Shown piece after piece: positions 1 to 7,005 of a DNA stretch of 8,889 bases. A model generated the notes under the pieces. That model was not told the DNA's origin and ran no database searches. It saw nothing but the letters and a program-made list of their open reading frames with translations. The DNA is from Acidobacteria bacterium AH-259-G07 (GTDB taxonomy: Bacteria > Acidobacteriota > UBA6911 > RPQK01 > JADFOI01), in the NCBI GenBank assembly GCA_027717925.1, contig JALLON010000106.1, positions 1-8,889 on the forward strand. Reading direction: 5' to 3'. How positions within the stretch are numbered: the first letter of the stretch is position 1; each line of letters starts with the position of its first letter. Position numbers and translations under genes: made by a program.

Positions 1-15
1 TCACGAGGTTCTCAA

Positions 16-786
16 ATGGCTGGAGTTCTAGGCGTTTGTTTGGGAATGGCTCTGTTCACCGCCTGGGTCTCTGGCTCTGAACAGACTGCGAGCTCGCACC
101 CGAAAGCCAGGGAGATTATTGACCGGATCGATCGTTTGTGGCGGGGAGAGTCCTCCCATGGAGTAGCGGAAATGTCGATTGTGACGCGGCGCTGGAATCG
201 CAGCAAAACACTGGAGATCTGGTCGGTGGGTACGGACAAGGCGCTGATTGCGATCTTGGAGCCAAAGAAGGGAGAAGGCGTCGCTACTCTGAGAGTTGGC
301 TCTGATATATGGAATTATCTGCCCAAGATTGACCGAACAATTCGTGTCCCCACTTCAATGATGATGGGTTCCTGGATGGGAAGCCACTTCACCAACGACG
401 ATCTGGTGAAAGAAAGTCGCCTGATTGAGGATTATGACGTCCGGATCTCGTATGACGGAAAACGTGACGGGGTCGAGGTGTACGAATTTACTCTCACCCC
501 ATTTCCGGAGGCCCCCGTTGTTTGGGGAAGAATTGAAGAACAAGTCCGGAAAAGAGATCTCATGCCCACCTGGGCCAGGTACTACGGGGAGGATGGGGAG
601 TTAAAACGTACCGTGGTCTTCTCAAATTACCGGCTGATGGGAGGAAGACTGGTCCCGGCGCGGATGAGGATAAGGCCTGAAGACAAACCGGGTGAATACA
701 CCGAATTTGTCTACAGGGAACTCGAATTTGACATGGACATACCGGGGCGCACCTTTTCCCTCGCTTCTCTGCGCAAACGAAGATGA
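16..786 (+). CDS. LolA-like outer-membrane lipoprotein-sorting protein (PF17131-type)
   Basis: A predicted periplasmic carrier of 256 aa, related to LolA in fold, that would accept a lipid or lipoprotein from the ABC transporter encoded downstream and carry it towards the outer membrane. The N-terminus (about residues 1-20) is hydrophobic and looks like a signal peptide. The central block is typical of the family: WNYLPK at about residue 99, then an R-rich stretch, SMMMGSWMGSHF, and FTNDDL at about 125. The C-terminal half is the alternating beta-strand pattern expected of an open half-barrel. A GAGG at 5-8 sits 7 nt before the ATG at 16, which supports this start. However, the frame is open to the window edge and the N-terminus lacks basic residues before the hydrophobic core, so a start upstream of the window is possible. 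It overlaps the permease gene by ATGA (783-786). The family call is firm; the cargo is unknown. Confidence 0.85.
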   Translation: MAGVLGVCLGMALFTAWVSGSEQTASSHPKAREIIDRIDRLWRGESSHGVAEMSIVTRRWNRSKTLEIWSVGTDKALIAILEPKKGEGVATLRVGSDIWNYLPKIDRTIRVPTSMMMGSWMGSHFTNDDLVKESRLIEDYDVRISYDGKRDGVEVYEFTLTPFPEAPVVWGRIEEQVRKRDLMPTWARYYGEDGELKRTVVFSNYRLMGGRLVPARMRIRPEDKPGEYTEFVYRELEFDMDIPGRTFSLASLRKRR

Positions 787-2042
787 TCATCTTTCGGCTC
801 GGATGGCGAAACCTGTGGCGAAACTCAAGGCGCAGTTGGATTACAATTTCTGCCATCGGCACCGCCTATGCCATTTTGATGGCCCTCACGGGATTGACTG
901 GTGGAATGATGGCCCAAATGCTCAGAAACGGCACCCAACTAATAGTTGGCCATCTACAGATTCACGACAGCGACTACTTACCTGACCGCAATCTTTACGA
1001 CTGGCTCGGCCAGGATACAGAAACAAACCTACAAACTCTTCTAGCTCGCCTGCAAGACTTTCCCGAAATACAGGCCGCCACACCTCGAGTTCATGGCTTC
1101 GGTCTTCTCTCTACAGGAGATCAATCATCCGGTGCCCAAATCATCGGCATCGATCCTGGAACTGAGAGCCAAGTCAGTTCATTGCTGGGAACTCTAGTCC
1201 AAGGCGAATTGCTCTCCGAGTCTCCCAGGCGTGGGTTGTTGTTGGGGGATATCCTGGCCAGGTCATTGGGTGTGCAGCCGGGTTCCGAGGTGGCGGTGGT
1301 TACCCAGGCCGCGGACGGTACACTGGGGAACGATCTCTACCAGGTCACCGGGATCGTGCACAGTGGACTGGTGTACCTAGACCGGTCATTAGCGCTCGTA
1401 CACTGGAATGATCTTCAGGAATTGCTGGCTTTGGATGCAACCCAAATTCACGAAGTCGCCATCAGAATCAACGATCCCATTTCAGCCGACGTGCTTTCTG
1501 GTCGGCTTAATGCCTCGGGCATGCTGCCAGCGGGTGCGATTGCGCAGAGTTGGGGAGATCTGCTTCCACAATTGAAAGACTACGTGCAGCTCGCAGATGG
1601 AGTGGTTTGGTTCCTGATTTCTCTGATAGGGGTGTTCGCCGCACTTGGAGTTCTCAATACCATGATGATGGCTGTCTTTGAGCGAACACGTGAGGTCGGC
1701 ACTTTGAACTCTCTGGGGATGAAGCCCTTTCGAATCTTGAGTACGTTCCTGGTGGAGAGTTTTTTCCTGGCTCTTTTGGGACTGGGAGTTGGATTCATGG
1801 TTGGGGCCGTTCTTATGTATTATTTGAGTACCCACGGGCTGGATCTCACCCGCTGGATGGGCGAAGTCTCGATGTTAGACACTCGCCTCGACCCTGTCCT
1901 GAAGGCGGTCTGGGTGTGGGACCAGTTTTTGTGGTCGGCATTAGGTCTGATGCTGGCAGTACTTTTGGCCACCTATATTCCCGCCCGCCGGGCCAGCCGA
2001 ATGAATCCCGTTGAGGCCCTCCGGGCACCTACAGAGGGGTGA
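783..2042 (+). CDS. ABC transporter permease, FtsX/MacB (LolC/LolE-like) family
   Basis: A 419-aa inner-membrane permease with the standard MacB-PCD plus FtsX layout. A short cytoplasmic start rich in R and W (GWRNLWRNSRRSW) leads into TM1 (about 19-42). A large periplasmic domain (about 45-270) follows, then TM2 (about 275-297), TM3 (about 319-347) and TM4 (about 382-400). The cytoplasmic ERTREVGTLNSLG segment (from residue 300) is the usual coupling helix that contacts the ATPase, and the tail PARRASRMNPVEALR is the classic FtsX-family ending. Members of this family do not move substrate through a channel; they use ATP hydrolysis to extract or push substrate in the periplasm (LolCDE, MacB). 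The start codon overlaps the upstream stop as ATGA, so translation is probably coupled. It is paralogous to the next gene: both have a GAQIIGI motif in the periplasmic domain. The pair would form a heterodimer like LolC-LolE. Confidence 0.93.
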   Translation: MIIFRLGWRNLWRNSRRSWITISAIGTAYAILMALTGLTGGMMAQMLRNGTQLIVGHLQIHDSDYLPDRNLYDWLGQDTETNLQTLLARLQDFPEIQAATPRVHGFGLLSTGDQSSGAQIIGIDPGTESQVSSLLGTLVQGELLSESPRRGLLLGDILARSLGVQPGSEVAVVTQAADGTLGNDLYQVTGIVHSGLVYLDRSLALVHWNDLQELLALDATQIHEVAIRINDPISADVLSGRLNASGMLPAGAIAQSWGDLLPQLKDYVQLADGVVWFLISLIGVFAALGVLNTMMMAVFERTREVGTLNSLGMKPFRILSTFLVESFFLALLGLGVGFMVGAVLMYYLSTHGLDLTRWMGEVSMLDTRLDPVLKAVWVWDQFLWSALGLMLAVLLATYIPARRASRMNPVEALRAPTEG

Positions 2043-2052
2043 TCAGACACAA

Positions 2053-3294
2053 ATGATTCTAAGAATTGCCTGGAGAAATCTCTGGCGTCGCACCCGTCGG
2101 ACCCTTCTCACGGTCTCGACAGTCTCTCTGGGACTGGCACTCCTGCTGATCAGCTTGGGCCTTGGGGATGGAAGTCATCGACAGATGATTGATTCGGCCG
2201 TGCGGATGGGTGTTGGTCACCTGGTCATCCAGCAGACAGGATATCAGGAGGGAGCCGAAATTGATCGAACGCTGGCTCCGAGCCAAGTGATTGACGCAGA
2301 GAGTTGGATCGAAAAACAAAGATCTCGTTTCCCGATTCGTGATCGCTTGCGGCGTGTTTTTGCGTCCGGACTCGCTTCTTCTGCAGACGGTTCGACTGGA
2401 GCGCAGATAATCGGGATTCAGCCGGAGGGCGAAATGCGAGCCTCCCTCTTTGATGAGAAGCTCATTCAGGGACGATTTCTTCACAAGGAAGGTGCGGACC
2501 AGGTAGTTCTCGGCGAAGGGATAGCTCGAAAGCTCAAACTGGAACTAGGTGAAAAGATGGTGCTGATGGCTCAAGCGGCTTACACATCGGAAATTCAGTC
2601 AAAGCTTGTTCGGGTGACCGGAATCATCCGCACCGGGCTGGAGCAGTTCGACCAAATGCTTGTTCTCATGCATCTTGACACAGCCCAGGAGTTCCTCGGA
2701 CTTGGCACATCGGTTCACCAGGTCGCCATTTTTCTCGAAGATGAGCTTTTATCCGAGCCACTGGCGACTGTGGGCAAGAAAGAGCTGCCAGAGCTTGAAG
2801 TTTTGCACTGGGGCGAAGCTCTGCCGGAATTGCGGGACTACATCCGCGTTGATGACGGCGGCAACTATGTCTTCCACGTTTTTATCTTTCTCTTAATTGC
2901 TTTTACTGTCATGAATACACTCTTGATGTCTGTCTTGGAGCGCAGCCGGGAATTTGCTCTATTGGACGCCTTAGGCTTAGCCCCGGGCAAGCGCTTTGCC
3001 ATGGTTCTGGTCGAGGGCACCTTGGTTGCCCTGCTTTCGGCGTTGGCCGGTGGTTTATTGGGTTATTCAGGCCATCTCTACCTGCACGTCCATGGGCTTC
3101 CTATCGATGCGTTCTACTCTGGAGATATTTCTGCCGCAGGCGTAACCCTTGACCCGGTGCTTTATTCTGACCTTTCCTTTAACCGAATTGCGGGGTCAGT
3201 ATCGTTGGTTATGATTTTGACCCTCTTGCTGGCTTTGCTGCCGGCGCTGCGTGCGGCCCGTGCTGGAAACGTTCATCTATTAGGAAATGTCTGA
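2053..3294 (+). CDS. ABC transporter permease, FtsX/MacB (LolC/LolE-like) family, second copy
   Basis: A 413-aa inner-membrane permease paralogous to the preceding gene. It shares the N-terminal R/W-rich helix (AWRNLWRRTRRTLL), TM1 at about 16-38, a periplasmic domain with STGAQIIGI, then TM2 (about 272-292), the coupling segment LERSREFALLDALGL (from about 295), TM3 (about 315-340) and TM4 (about 380-398). I chose the ATG at 2053 because it puts this N-terminus exactly where the family begins. An in-frame TTG at 2011 would add 14 unrelated residues that overlap the upstream gene. The sequence GAGGGGTGATC just before the start resembles the extended 16S-complementary motif. One oddity is the C-terminus, which ends AARAGNVHLLGNV and lacks the usual NPVEALR tail kept by its partner, so the two halves of the dimer are asymmetric. 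It probably works with the neighbouring permease and ATPase. Confidence 0.92.
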   Translation: MILRIAWRNLWRRTRRTLLTVSTVSLGLALLLISLGLGDGSHRQMIDSAVRMGVGHLVIQQTGYQEGAEIDRTLAPSQVIDAESWIEKQRSRFPIRDRLRRVFASGLASSADGSTGAQIIGIQPEGEMRASLFDEKLIQGRFLHKEGADQVVLGEGIARKLKLELGEKMVLMAQAAYTSEIQSKLVRVTGIIRTGLEQFDQMLVLMHLDTAQEFLGLGTSVHQVAIFLEDELLSEPLATVGKKELPELEVLHWGEALPELRDYIRVDDGGNYVFHVFIFLLIAFTVMNTLLMSVLERSREFALLDALGLAPGKRFAMVLVEGTLVALLSALAGGLLGYSGHLYLHVHGLPIDAFYSGDISAAGVTLDPVLYSDLSFNRIAGSVSLVMILTLLLALLPALRAARAGNVHLLGNV

Positions 3295-3296
3295 TC

Positions 3297-3995
3297 ATGA
3301 CTCTGCGCTTAGAAGCGGTGTCAAGGCTCTACCAGCAAGGCGACCAGATGATCCGCGCCCTGGATGACGTCAATCTGGAGTTGGGAGAAGGCGAGTTTGT
3401 TGCATTGGCTGGACCCTCCGGTTCGGGCAAGACGACACTCCTGAATATTGCAGGCGGGCTAGATCGTCCTACCCAGGGGATGGTCTGGGTCGATAACCAG
3501 GAACTAACACGAATGAGCCGCAGCCGGCTGGCTCAACTGCGGCTTGAGGAAATTGGCTTTGTCTTCCAAGGGCACAACCTGGTCCCTGTATTGACGGCTG
3601 AAGAGAATACCGAATTTATTCTTTTGTTAAGAGGCGTTCCACCTGGAGAAAGACGCGCCAATGTTCGAGCCATTTTGAAAGAAGTGGGTCTGGAAGGAAT
3701 GGAAAACCGCAAGCCGGCGGAACTCTCCGGAGGACAGCAGCAGCGAGTCGCCGTGGCCCGGGCGATTGCCGCCGAACCCCATCTGGTTTTGGCGGACGAA
3801 CCGACAGCCAATTTGGACAGTGAGACCGCCTTCGCACTTTTGGATCTGATGGAGAAACTCAATCGAGAGCACCGCACGACCTTCCTTTTTTCCACTCACG
3901 ATCCCAGGGTCATGAAACGAGCCCGGCGAATCATCCAACTTGTGGATGGACGCATCGAGAAGGACAGTCCTGTGGTAGGTGCAGTACTTGAATGA
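3297..3995 (+). CDS. ABC transporter ATP-binding protein (LolD/MacB type)
   Basis: A 232-aa cytoplasmic nucleotide-binding subunit that powers the two permeases encoded just upstream. All motifs are present and intact: Walker A GPSGSGKTT (39-47), Q-loop FVFQGHNL (88-95), signature LSGGQQQRVAVARA (143-156), Walker B LVLADEPTANLD (163-174) and H-loop STHD (199-202). The length and the GHNLVPVLTAEEN segment after the Q-loop are typical of the LolD/MacB/FtsE branch. It starts 2 nt after the upstream stop, with AGGA at 3282-3285 as the likely ribosome-binding site. It ends in an ATGA overlap (3992-3995) with the barrel gene. Sequence alone does not separate LolD from MacB-type ATPases; the LolA-like neighbour favours a Lol-like role. 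Confidence 0.96.
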   Translation: MTLRLEAVSRLYQQGDQMIRALDDVNLELGEGEFVALAGPSGSGKTTLLNIAGGLDRPTQGMVWVDNQELTRMSRSRLAQLRLEEIGFVFQGHNLVPVLTAEENTEFILLLRGVPPGERRANVRAILKEVGLEGMENRKPAELSGGQQQRVAVARAIAAEPHLVLADEPTANLDSETAFALLDLMEKLNREHRTTFLFSTHDPRVMKRARRIIQLVDGRIEKDSPVVGAVLE

Positions 3996-5191
3996 CGACG
4001 TTCGGCCGCTGTTCACTCTTTTTCTGGATGGTGCTCTTTTTGCCGACCTCTACGCTCCGCGCTCAGGACCTGAGATTTGGTGGTTCGCTGCGTGGTTATC
4101 AGTTTCTCGGAGCTGAGGACAGTCCACTGGCACAGCGTCGAGACGCTGAACTGTGGATACTGCGTCTGACCCCGGAAGGTTCCTGGGGAAGGCATCTCAG
4201 CTTTGAAGTCCATGGACTGCTCAGCGTGTTGTCTCCGCCCCTGGTGGGAATTTCACGAATCGCCGTATCCGACTCCAGAAAGTTCCTACCTCTTGATCGA
4301 GATTTTACCGATAGCGCTCGGATCGATCTGCTCGGAAGTCTTGATCGACTGAATCTTCAGATCGACTTCGAGAGTGTCAAGTTTACTTTGGGCCGTCAGG
4401 CTGTGACCTGGGGGGTCAGCCTTTTCTGGCCTTCGATGGATCTTTTTGCACCTTTTGCGCCTCAGCAGATCGATCGGGAGTATAAGGCGGGTGTCGACGC
4501 CGTGCGTGTCACGGTGCCCCTTGGACCGCTTTCCGAGCTGGAGCTCATCGGCGCTTCCCTGGGGTCCTCCGTCAGACAGGACGGTGCTGCGGGTGCGCTG
4601 CTGCGTTTGAATGTCGGTTCAGCCGATTTCGGACTGATGGGTGGGAAATTCCACCGGGATACTGTAGCGGGTGCCTTTGTCACTGCCGATGTACAGGGAA
4701 CAGGTCTGCGGGGTGAGCTCACCTGGACTCAATCGGGTGATCCCGAAGACGCACTTCGAGATCGACGACAGTTCTGGCGCGGCTCAGTCGGTCTCGTTCG
4801 CCAGGTGATGCCAAGCATCACTCTCACATTGGAGCTGGCTTGGAACGGGTTTGGGAGCAGCGATCCCTCGGAATACCTTTCTCTTCTTCAAGCGGATCGC
4901 ACACTCAGGGGGGAGGTCAATGCCTTGGCCCAGACCTATTCGGGCTTTTCTGTGAGCTGGCTGCTGCACCCTCTTTTCACGTTCAGTCATGCACTGCTCA
5001 TTAACTGGAACGACCGCTCGTCACTGTGGATACCGGCGTTGAACTGGTCCACTGGAAACAATTCTGAGATTCTCTTTGGAGCTCAGTTTGGAATCGGTAA
5101 AGGCCTGAGCGAGGACCAATCCCCGCGCCTGCGAAGCGAGTACGGCTCAGCCACTAACACACTATTTGGAGCACTCAAGTTTTACTTCTAG
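3992..5191 (+). CDS. Predicted outer-membrane beta-barrel protein
   Basis: A 399-aa secreted protein. Residues 1-24 form a signal peptide with a likely cleavage after LRA, before QD. The remainder alternates polar and hydrophobic residues in short strands separated by charged turns, and it ends LFGALKFYF, a C-terminal aromatic of the kind recognised by the BAM machinery. The block at about 133-172 (GRQAVTWG, FWPSMDLFAPFAP, IDREYKAGVDA) resembles a motif I associate with porin-like, alginate-export or DUF1302-type barrels. It overlaps the ATPase gene by ATGA, with GGTAGG at 3975-3980 as ribosome-binding site, so it belongs to the same operon. I infer that it is the outer-membrane partner of the upstream carrier and transporter, possibly standing in for LolB, but no substrate can be named. 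It shares its stop bases with the convergent gene (CTAG, 5188-5191). Confidence 0.75.
   Translation: MTTFGRCSLFFWMVLFLPTSTLRAQDLRFGGSLRGYQFLGAEDSPLAQRRDAELWILRLTPEGSWGRHLSFEVHGLLSVLSPPLVGISRIAVSDSRKFLPLDRDFTDSARIDLLGSLDRLNLQIDFESVKFTLGRQAVTWGVSLFWPSMDLFAPFAPQQIDREYKAGVDAVRVTVPLGPLSELELIGASLGSSVRQDGAAGALLRLNVGSADFGLMGGKFHRDTVAGAFVTADVQGTGLRGELTWTQSGDPEDALRDRRQFWRGSVGLVRQVMPSITLTLELAWNGFGSSDPSEYLSLLQADRTLRGEVNALAQTYSGFSVSWLLHPLFTFSHALLINWNDRSSLWIPALNWSTGNNSEILFGAQFGIGKGLSEDQSPRLRSEYGSATNTLFGALKFYF
5188..5191. other. Shared CTAG: overlapping stop codons of convergent genes
   Basis: The palindrome CTAG gives TAG at 5189-5191 on the plus strand (end of the barrel gene) and TAG at 5190-5188 on the minus strand (end of the EEP gene). 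No intergenic DNA is left, and I see no hairpin plus T-run on either side, so neither operon has a recognisable intrinsic terminator here. Confidence 0.95.
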
Positions 5192-6370
5192 GAAGGCCCC
5201 CGAAAATTCACAACAATAGGATCGTGGTCGGAAAGTAGATCGACTTGTCCATGGACATCAGCCAACACTTTAGGGGGATGATTCGGATCTGGCACAATAG
5301 CCTTGCCGGCAAACCAGTCCAACTTCATTGAACAGCGGCCCTGGTTTTTCTGGAGGGCCCAGTTGATAAACCAGAAGCACCAGTGGGGAATCCAATCGGC
5401 CATTCTCTTATTGGCCGCCAGATCCTCCACCTTGTAATGCAGCGTGCAGGTACCCGGCTCGTTCAGATCGCGGTACCGATAGCCCCGGCCTTCCAGTTCT
5501 CGAAACAGATGCCGCTCAAACCAGCGGTCCGGATAGGGATAGTGATTGTCGATCACATTACGCACCCCCATGAGGACTCGCCGAGCGTACCCTAAGATAG
5601 AATACAAGGCCCGCCGGGAGTTGTAGGTGGAGGTGTTCCAGTCACCGCCAATGAGGACCGGAAGAGAAGGGTTGAGCGTCTCCAGATGATCGAGGAGGAT
5701 TTTAACCTGAAGCTGACGGTGTCTTTGGCTGGAATGGGCATCCAGGTGGAGACTGACCGCCCGGAAGGGTCCTAAGGGATGATCAATCGCGGCTATCACG
5801 GCACGCTGGCATCCCAGACGCTTTTCCTTTCCCTGCATCATGTCCTTACCGGTGGGAAGGGGAAGGGAGTGGACCTCACGCAGGGGGTACCGTGAAAAAA
5901 GCGCATTGCCGTGAAGGGCCTGCATGTTCTCCCCCGGAACTTCGCTTTCCAAACCGCTTCCTTTATTGAGGGCAAGATAACAAGGAGCGAAGGCGTAGTG
6001 GAGTCCCAGAGCCTTGGCGATCTCGTGGGCCACGAAGCGGTTCTTCGTTCGCACCATCCCATAGTCCAGTTCGGTGAGCAGTAGAACATCAGTGTCTCGC
6101 AGTACCGGGTGCTCCTGAAAGATGCGTACGGATACCTTCCAGCTCGATCCCTCGTTCAATGTTCCAAGCTGCCGCCCGAATGAAAGAGCGTGATGGGAAA
6201 GATCCCCGGGAAAGATTTTCTTGCACCACGCTCCCAAGCACCCTCTCAATTTCCCCTCGCAGACGGGCATAAGGTGGGGATCGTTCCAGGTCTTTGGTGG
6301 AGTCGAAACGGCTCAATAGAGGAAGAAAAGGCCCCAGGTTGTGCTCTATGACACTCAAATTTCTCCTCAT
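5188..6370 (-). CDS. Endonuclease/exonuclease/phosphatase (EEP) family protein, disrupted by a one-base frameshift
   Basis: EEP enzymes are metal-dependent phosphoesterases acting on nucleic acids, phosphoinositides or sphingolipids. Two overlapping minus-strand frames make one protein. The 5' frame runs from ATG 6370, carries the first family motif (AAAWNIERG, Asn about 70 of the joined protein) and runs out of frame to a stop at 6089. The 3' frame carries the rest: LLTELD (Glu about 100), SLHLD (His about 208), GGDWN (Asp 243, Asn 245) and SDHDP (Asp 381, His 382). Skipping one C at about 6130 joins them as ...ELEGI-VRIFQEHP... and gives a 393-aa protein with the full active site. The ATG at 6370 overlaps the stop of the upstream VKOR gene as ATGA, which supports it over ATG 6445. 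Without a frameshift, translation from 6270 would yield a 360-aa product lacking the Asn motif. Sequencing error, a recent mutation or recoding are all possible. The substrate is unknown. Confidence 0.85.
6121..6136 (-). other. Frameshift site in the EEP gene
   Basis: On the minus strand the bases read GGT ATC C GTA CGC ATC. The reading frame that encodes WNIERGIELEGI is left after ATC (ends at 6131), and the frame that encodes VRIFQEHPVLRDTDVLLL begins at 6129, with one extra C at 6130. There is no long homopolymer and no classical slippery heptamer, so I cannot tell error, mutation and recoding apart. The exact extra base could be shifted by a few positions. Confidence 0.8.
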
Positions 6371-6789
6371 CCAGATCTTAGGCGAGTCACTAAGAGGATG
6401 AAAATCACGAAGTTGATGCCATGAGAAGTGAAGCAGAGCTTGCATGGTAGACGGGTCAGAAAGAGGAGCGAGTAGGTCAGGAACGCCCCCAACAACACGG
6501 TGAGCAAACTTGCGAAGAGATAGAAGAAATAGACGGGTTTCGTCAACAGAAAGTTCCCAAGTGCCCCTGCAATTAGAGCAGCATAAAACAACTGTCCCAG
6601 GACTGAGTTAGGAATTCCGAAAACACGAGCCCGAGGGCTGAAGACAACAGCAGCGCAGGTGTGTTCGCCCATCCGGCAAAAAGAGGGAATCCAGGCCGCA
6701 TCCGGTTCAACCCAACCATAGGAAATGGCGGTGAAGTAACTGGAGATGAGGAACCCGAGAAGAGCCAGCAAGATCAAGGTGAAGAGCAT
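6367..6789 (-). CDS. Vitamin K epoxide reductase (VKOR) family membrane protein
   Basis: A 140-aa inner-membrane protein of the bacterial VKOR family, which reoxidises periplasmic DsbA-like thioredoxins and passes the electrons to quinone, replacing DsbB. It shows the family's order of motifs. TM1 (about 2-24) is followed by a periplasmic loop with the cysteine pair Cys38/Cys45, then VFGIPNSVLGQLFY with the conserved serine at 62. Two or three further helices follow (about 63-82, 86-112, 122-136), and the active-site CKLC is at 116-119. The length matches a stand-alone VKOR domain; no thioredoxin domain is fused, and no DsbA gene lies in the window. The start at 6789 has no evident Shine-Dalgarno sequence. 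The leader is pyrimidine-rich and runs into a heptamer repeat array 14 nt upstream. The gene is coupled by ATGA to the EEP gene. Confidence 0.9.
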   Translation of the reverse strand: MLFTLILLALLGFLISSYFTAISYGWVEPDAAWIPSFCRMGEHTCAAVVFSPRARVFGIPNSVLGQLFYAALIAGALGNFLLTKPVYFFYLFASLLTVLLGAFLTYSLLFLTRLPCKLCFTSHGINFVIFILLVTRLRSG

Positions 6790-6803
6790 GGAGTTAAGGG
6801 TAA

Positions 6804-6880
6804 CAGGAGTCAGGAGCCAGAAGCCAGGAGTCAGGAGTCAGGAGTCAGGAGCCAGAAGCCAGGAGTCAGGAGCCAGGAGC
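6804..6880. repeat. Heptamer tandem repeat array (11 x 7 bp)
   Basis: Eleven contiguous 7-bp units with no indels: CAGGAGT, CAGGAGC or CAGAAGC. The order of variants is T, C, A-type, T, T, T, C, A-type, T, C, C. The 28-bp block T-C-A-T occurs twice with a 35-bp period, so the array grew by duplication of multi-unit blocks. On the minus strand it reads as CTCCTG-rich DNA in the leader of the VKOR gene. Similar heptamer intergenic arrays are known in several bacterial phyla. Confidence 0.97.
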
Positions 6881-6896
6881 CATACAATGGTTAAAA

Positions 6897-6982
6897 GTTG
6901 GAAGGTTGGAAAGTTAAGGTTTAAAACCTGAGGCTGAGAAAACATCCTTCAACTTTGAACCTTTAACCTTCCAATCTTCAAC
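6897..6982. repeat. Imperfect inverted repeat, about 25 bp per arm
   Basis: The left arm at 6897-6922 and the right arm at 6958-6982 are near reverse complements: about 22 of 26 aligned positions match, with two mismatches and two single-base gaps, around a 35-nt loop. The loop side of the left arm also contains a perfect 13-bp palindrome at 6917-6929 (AGGTTT-A-AAACCT). It lies downstream of the minus-strand ATPase gene and upstream of the heptamer array. It could act as a weak RNA hairpin or be part of a dispersed intergenic repeat. It has no T-run typical of an intrinsic terminator. Confidence 0.7.
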
Positions 6983-6983
6983 C

Positions 6984-7005
6984 CTCAAAGGCTCAAAGGC
7001 TCAAA
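6984..7005. repeat. Short 8-bp tandem repeat
   Basis: CTCAAAGG is present twice in tandem (6984-6991, 6992-6999), followed by a partial third copy CTCAAA. A related fragment, GCTCAAGG, follows at 7023-7030. This completes the 6790-7034 non-coding interval, which contains only repeats and no gene I can support. Confidence 0.75.

Noticed and set aside
2011..2052. TTG start at 2011 for the second permease
   Set aside because: It adds 14 residues with no family similarity, inside the preceding gene; ATG 2053 matches the family N-terminus and its paralogue.
783..3995. MacAB-type drug efflux pump
   Set aside because: There is no MacA-like adaptor; the permeases and ATPase are separate proteins, and the operon starts with a LolA-like carrier, which fits a Lol-like system better.
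5383..5595. Small plus-strand open frame inside the EEP gene
   Set aside because: It is antisense to well-conserved EEP protein sequence and has no recognisable features of its own.
6371..6445. Alternative upstream start of the EEP gene at 6445
   Set aside because: It would overlap the VKOR coding region by about 75 bp, including the CKLC-containing C-terminus; the ATG at 6370 makes a standard ATGA junction.
6804..6880. CRISPR array
   Set aside because: The units are 7 bp and contiguous, with no unique spacers and no cas genes nearby.
6661..6931. Plus-strand open frames through the heptamer array encoding RSQEP/RSQES-type peptide repeats
   Set aside because: Any stop-free 7-bp array yields a 7-residue peptide repeat in every frame. 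These frames lie antisense to the VKOR gene and have no ribosome-binding site or homology.
6897..6982. Intrinsic terminator for the ATPase gene
   Set aside because: The arms are long, imperfect and AT-rich with a 35-nt loop, and no T-run follows on the minus strand, so it does not fit the rho-independent pattern.
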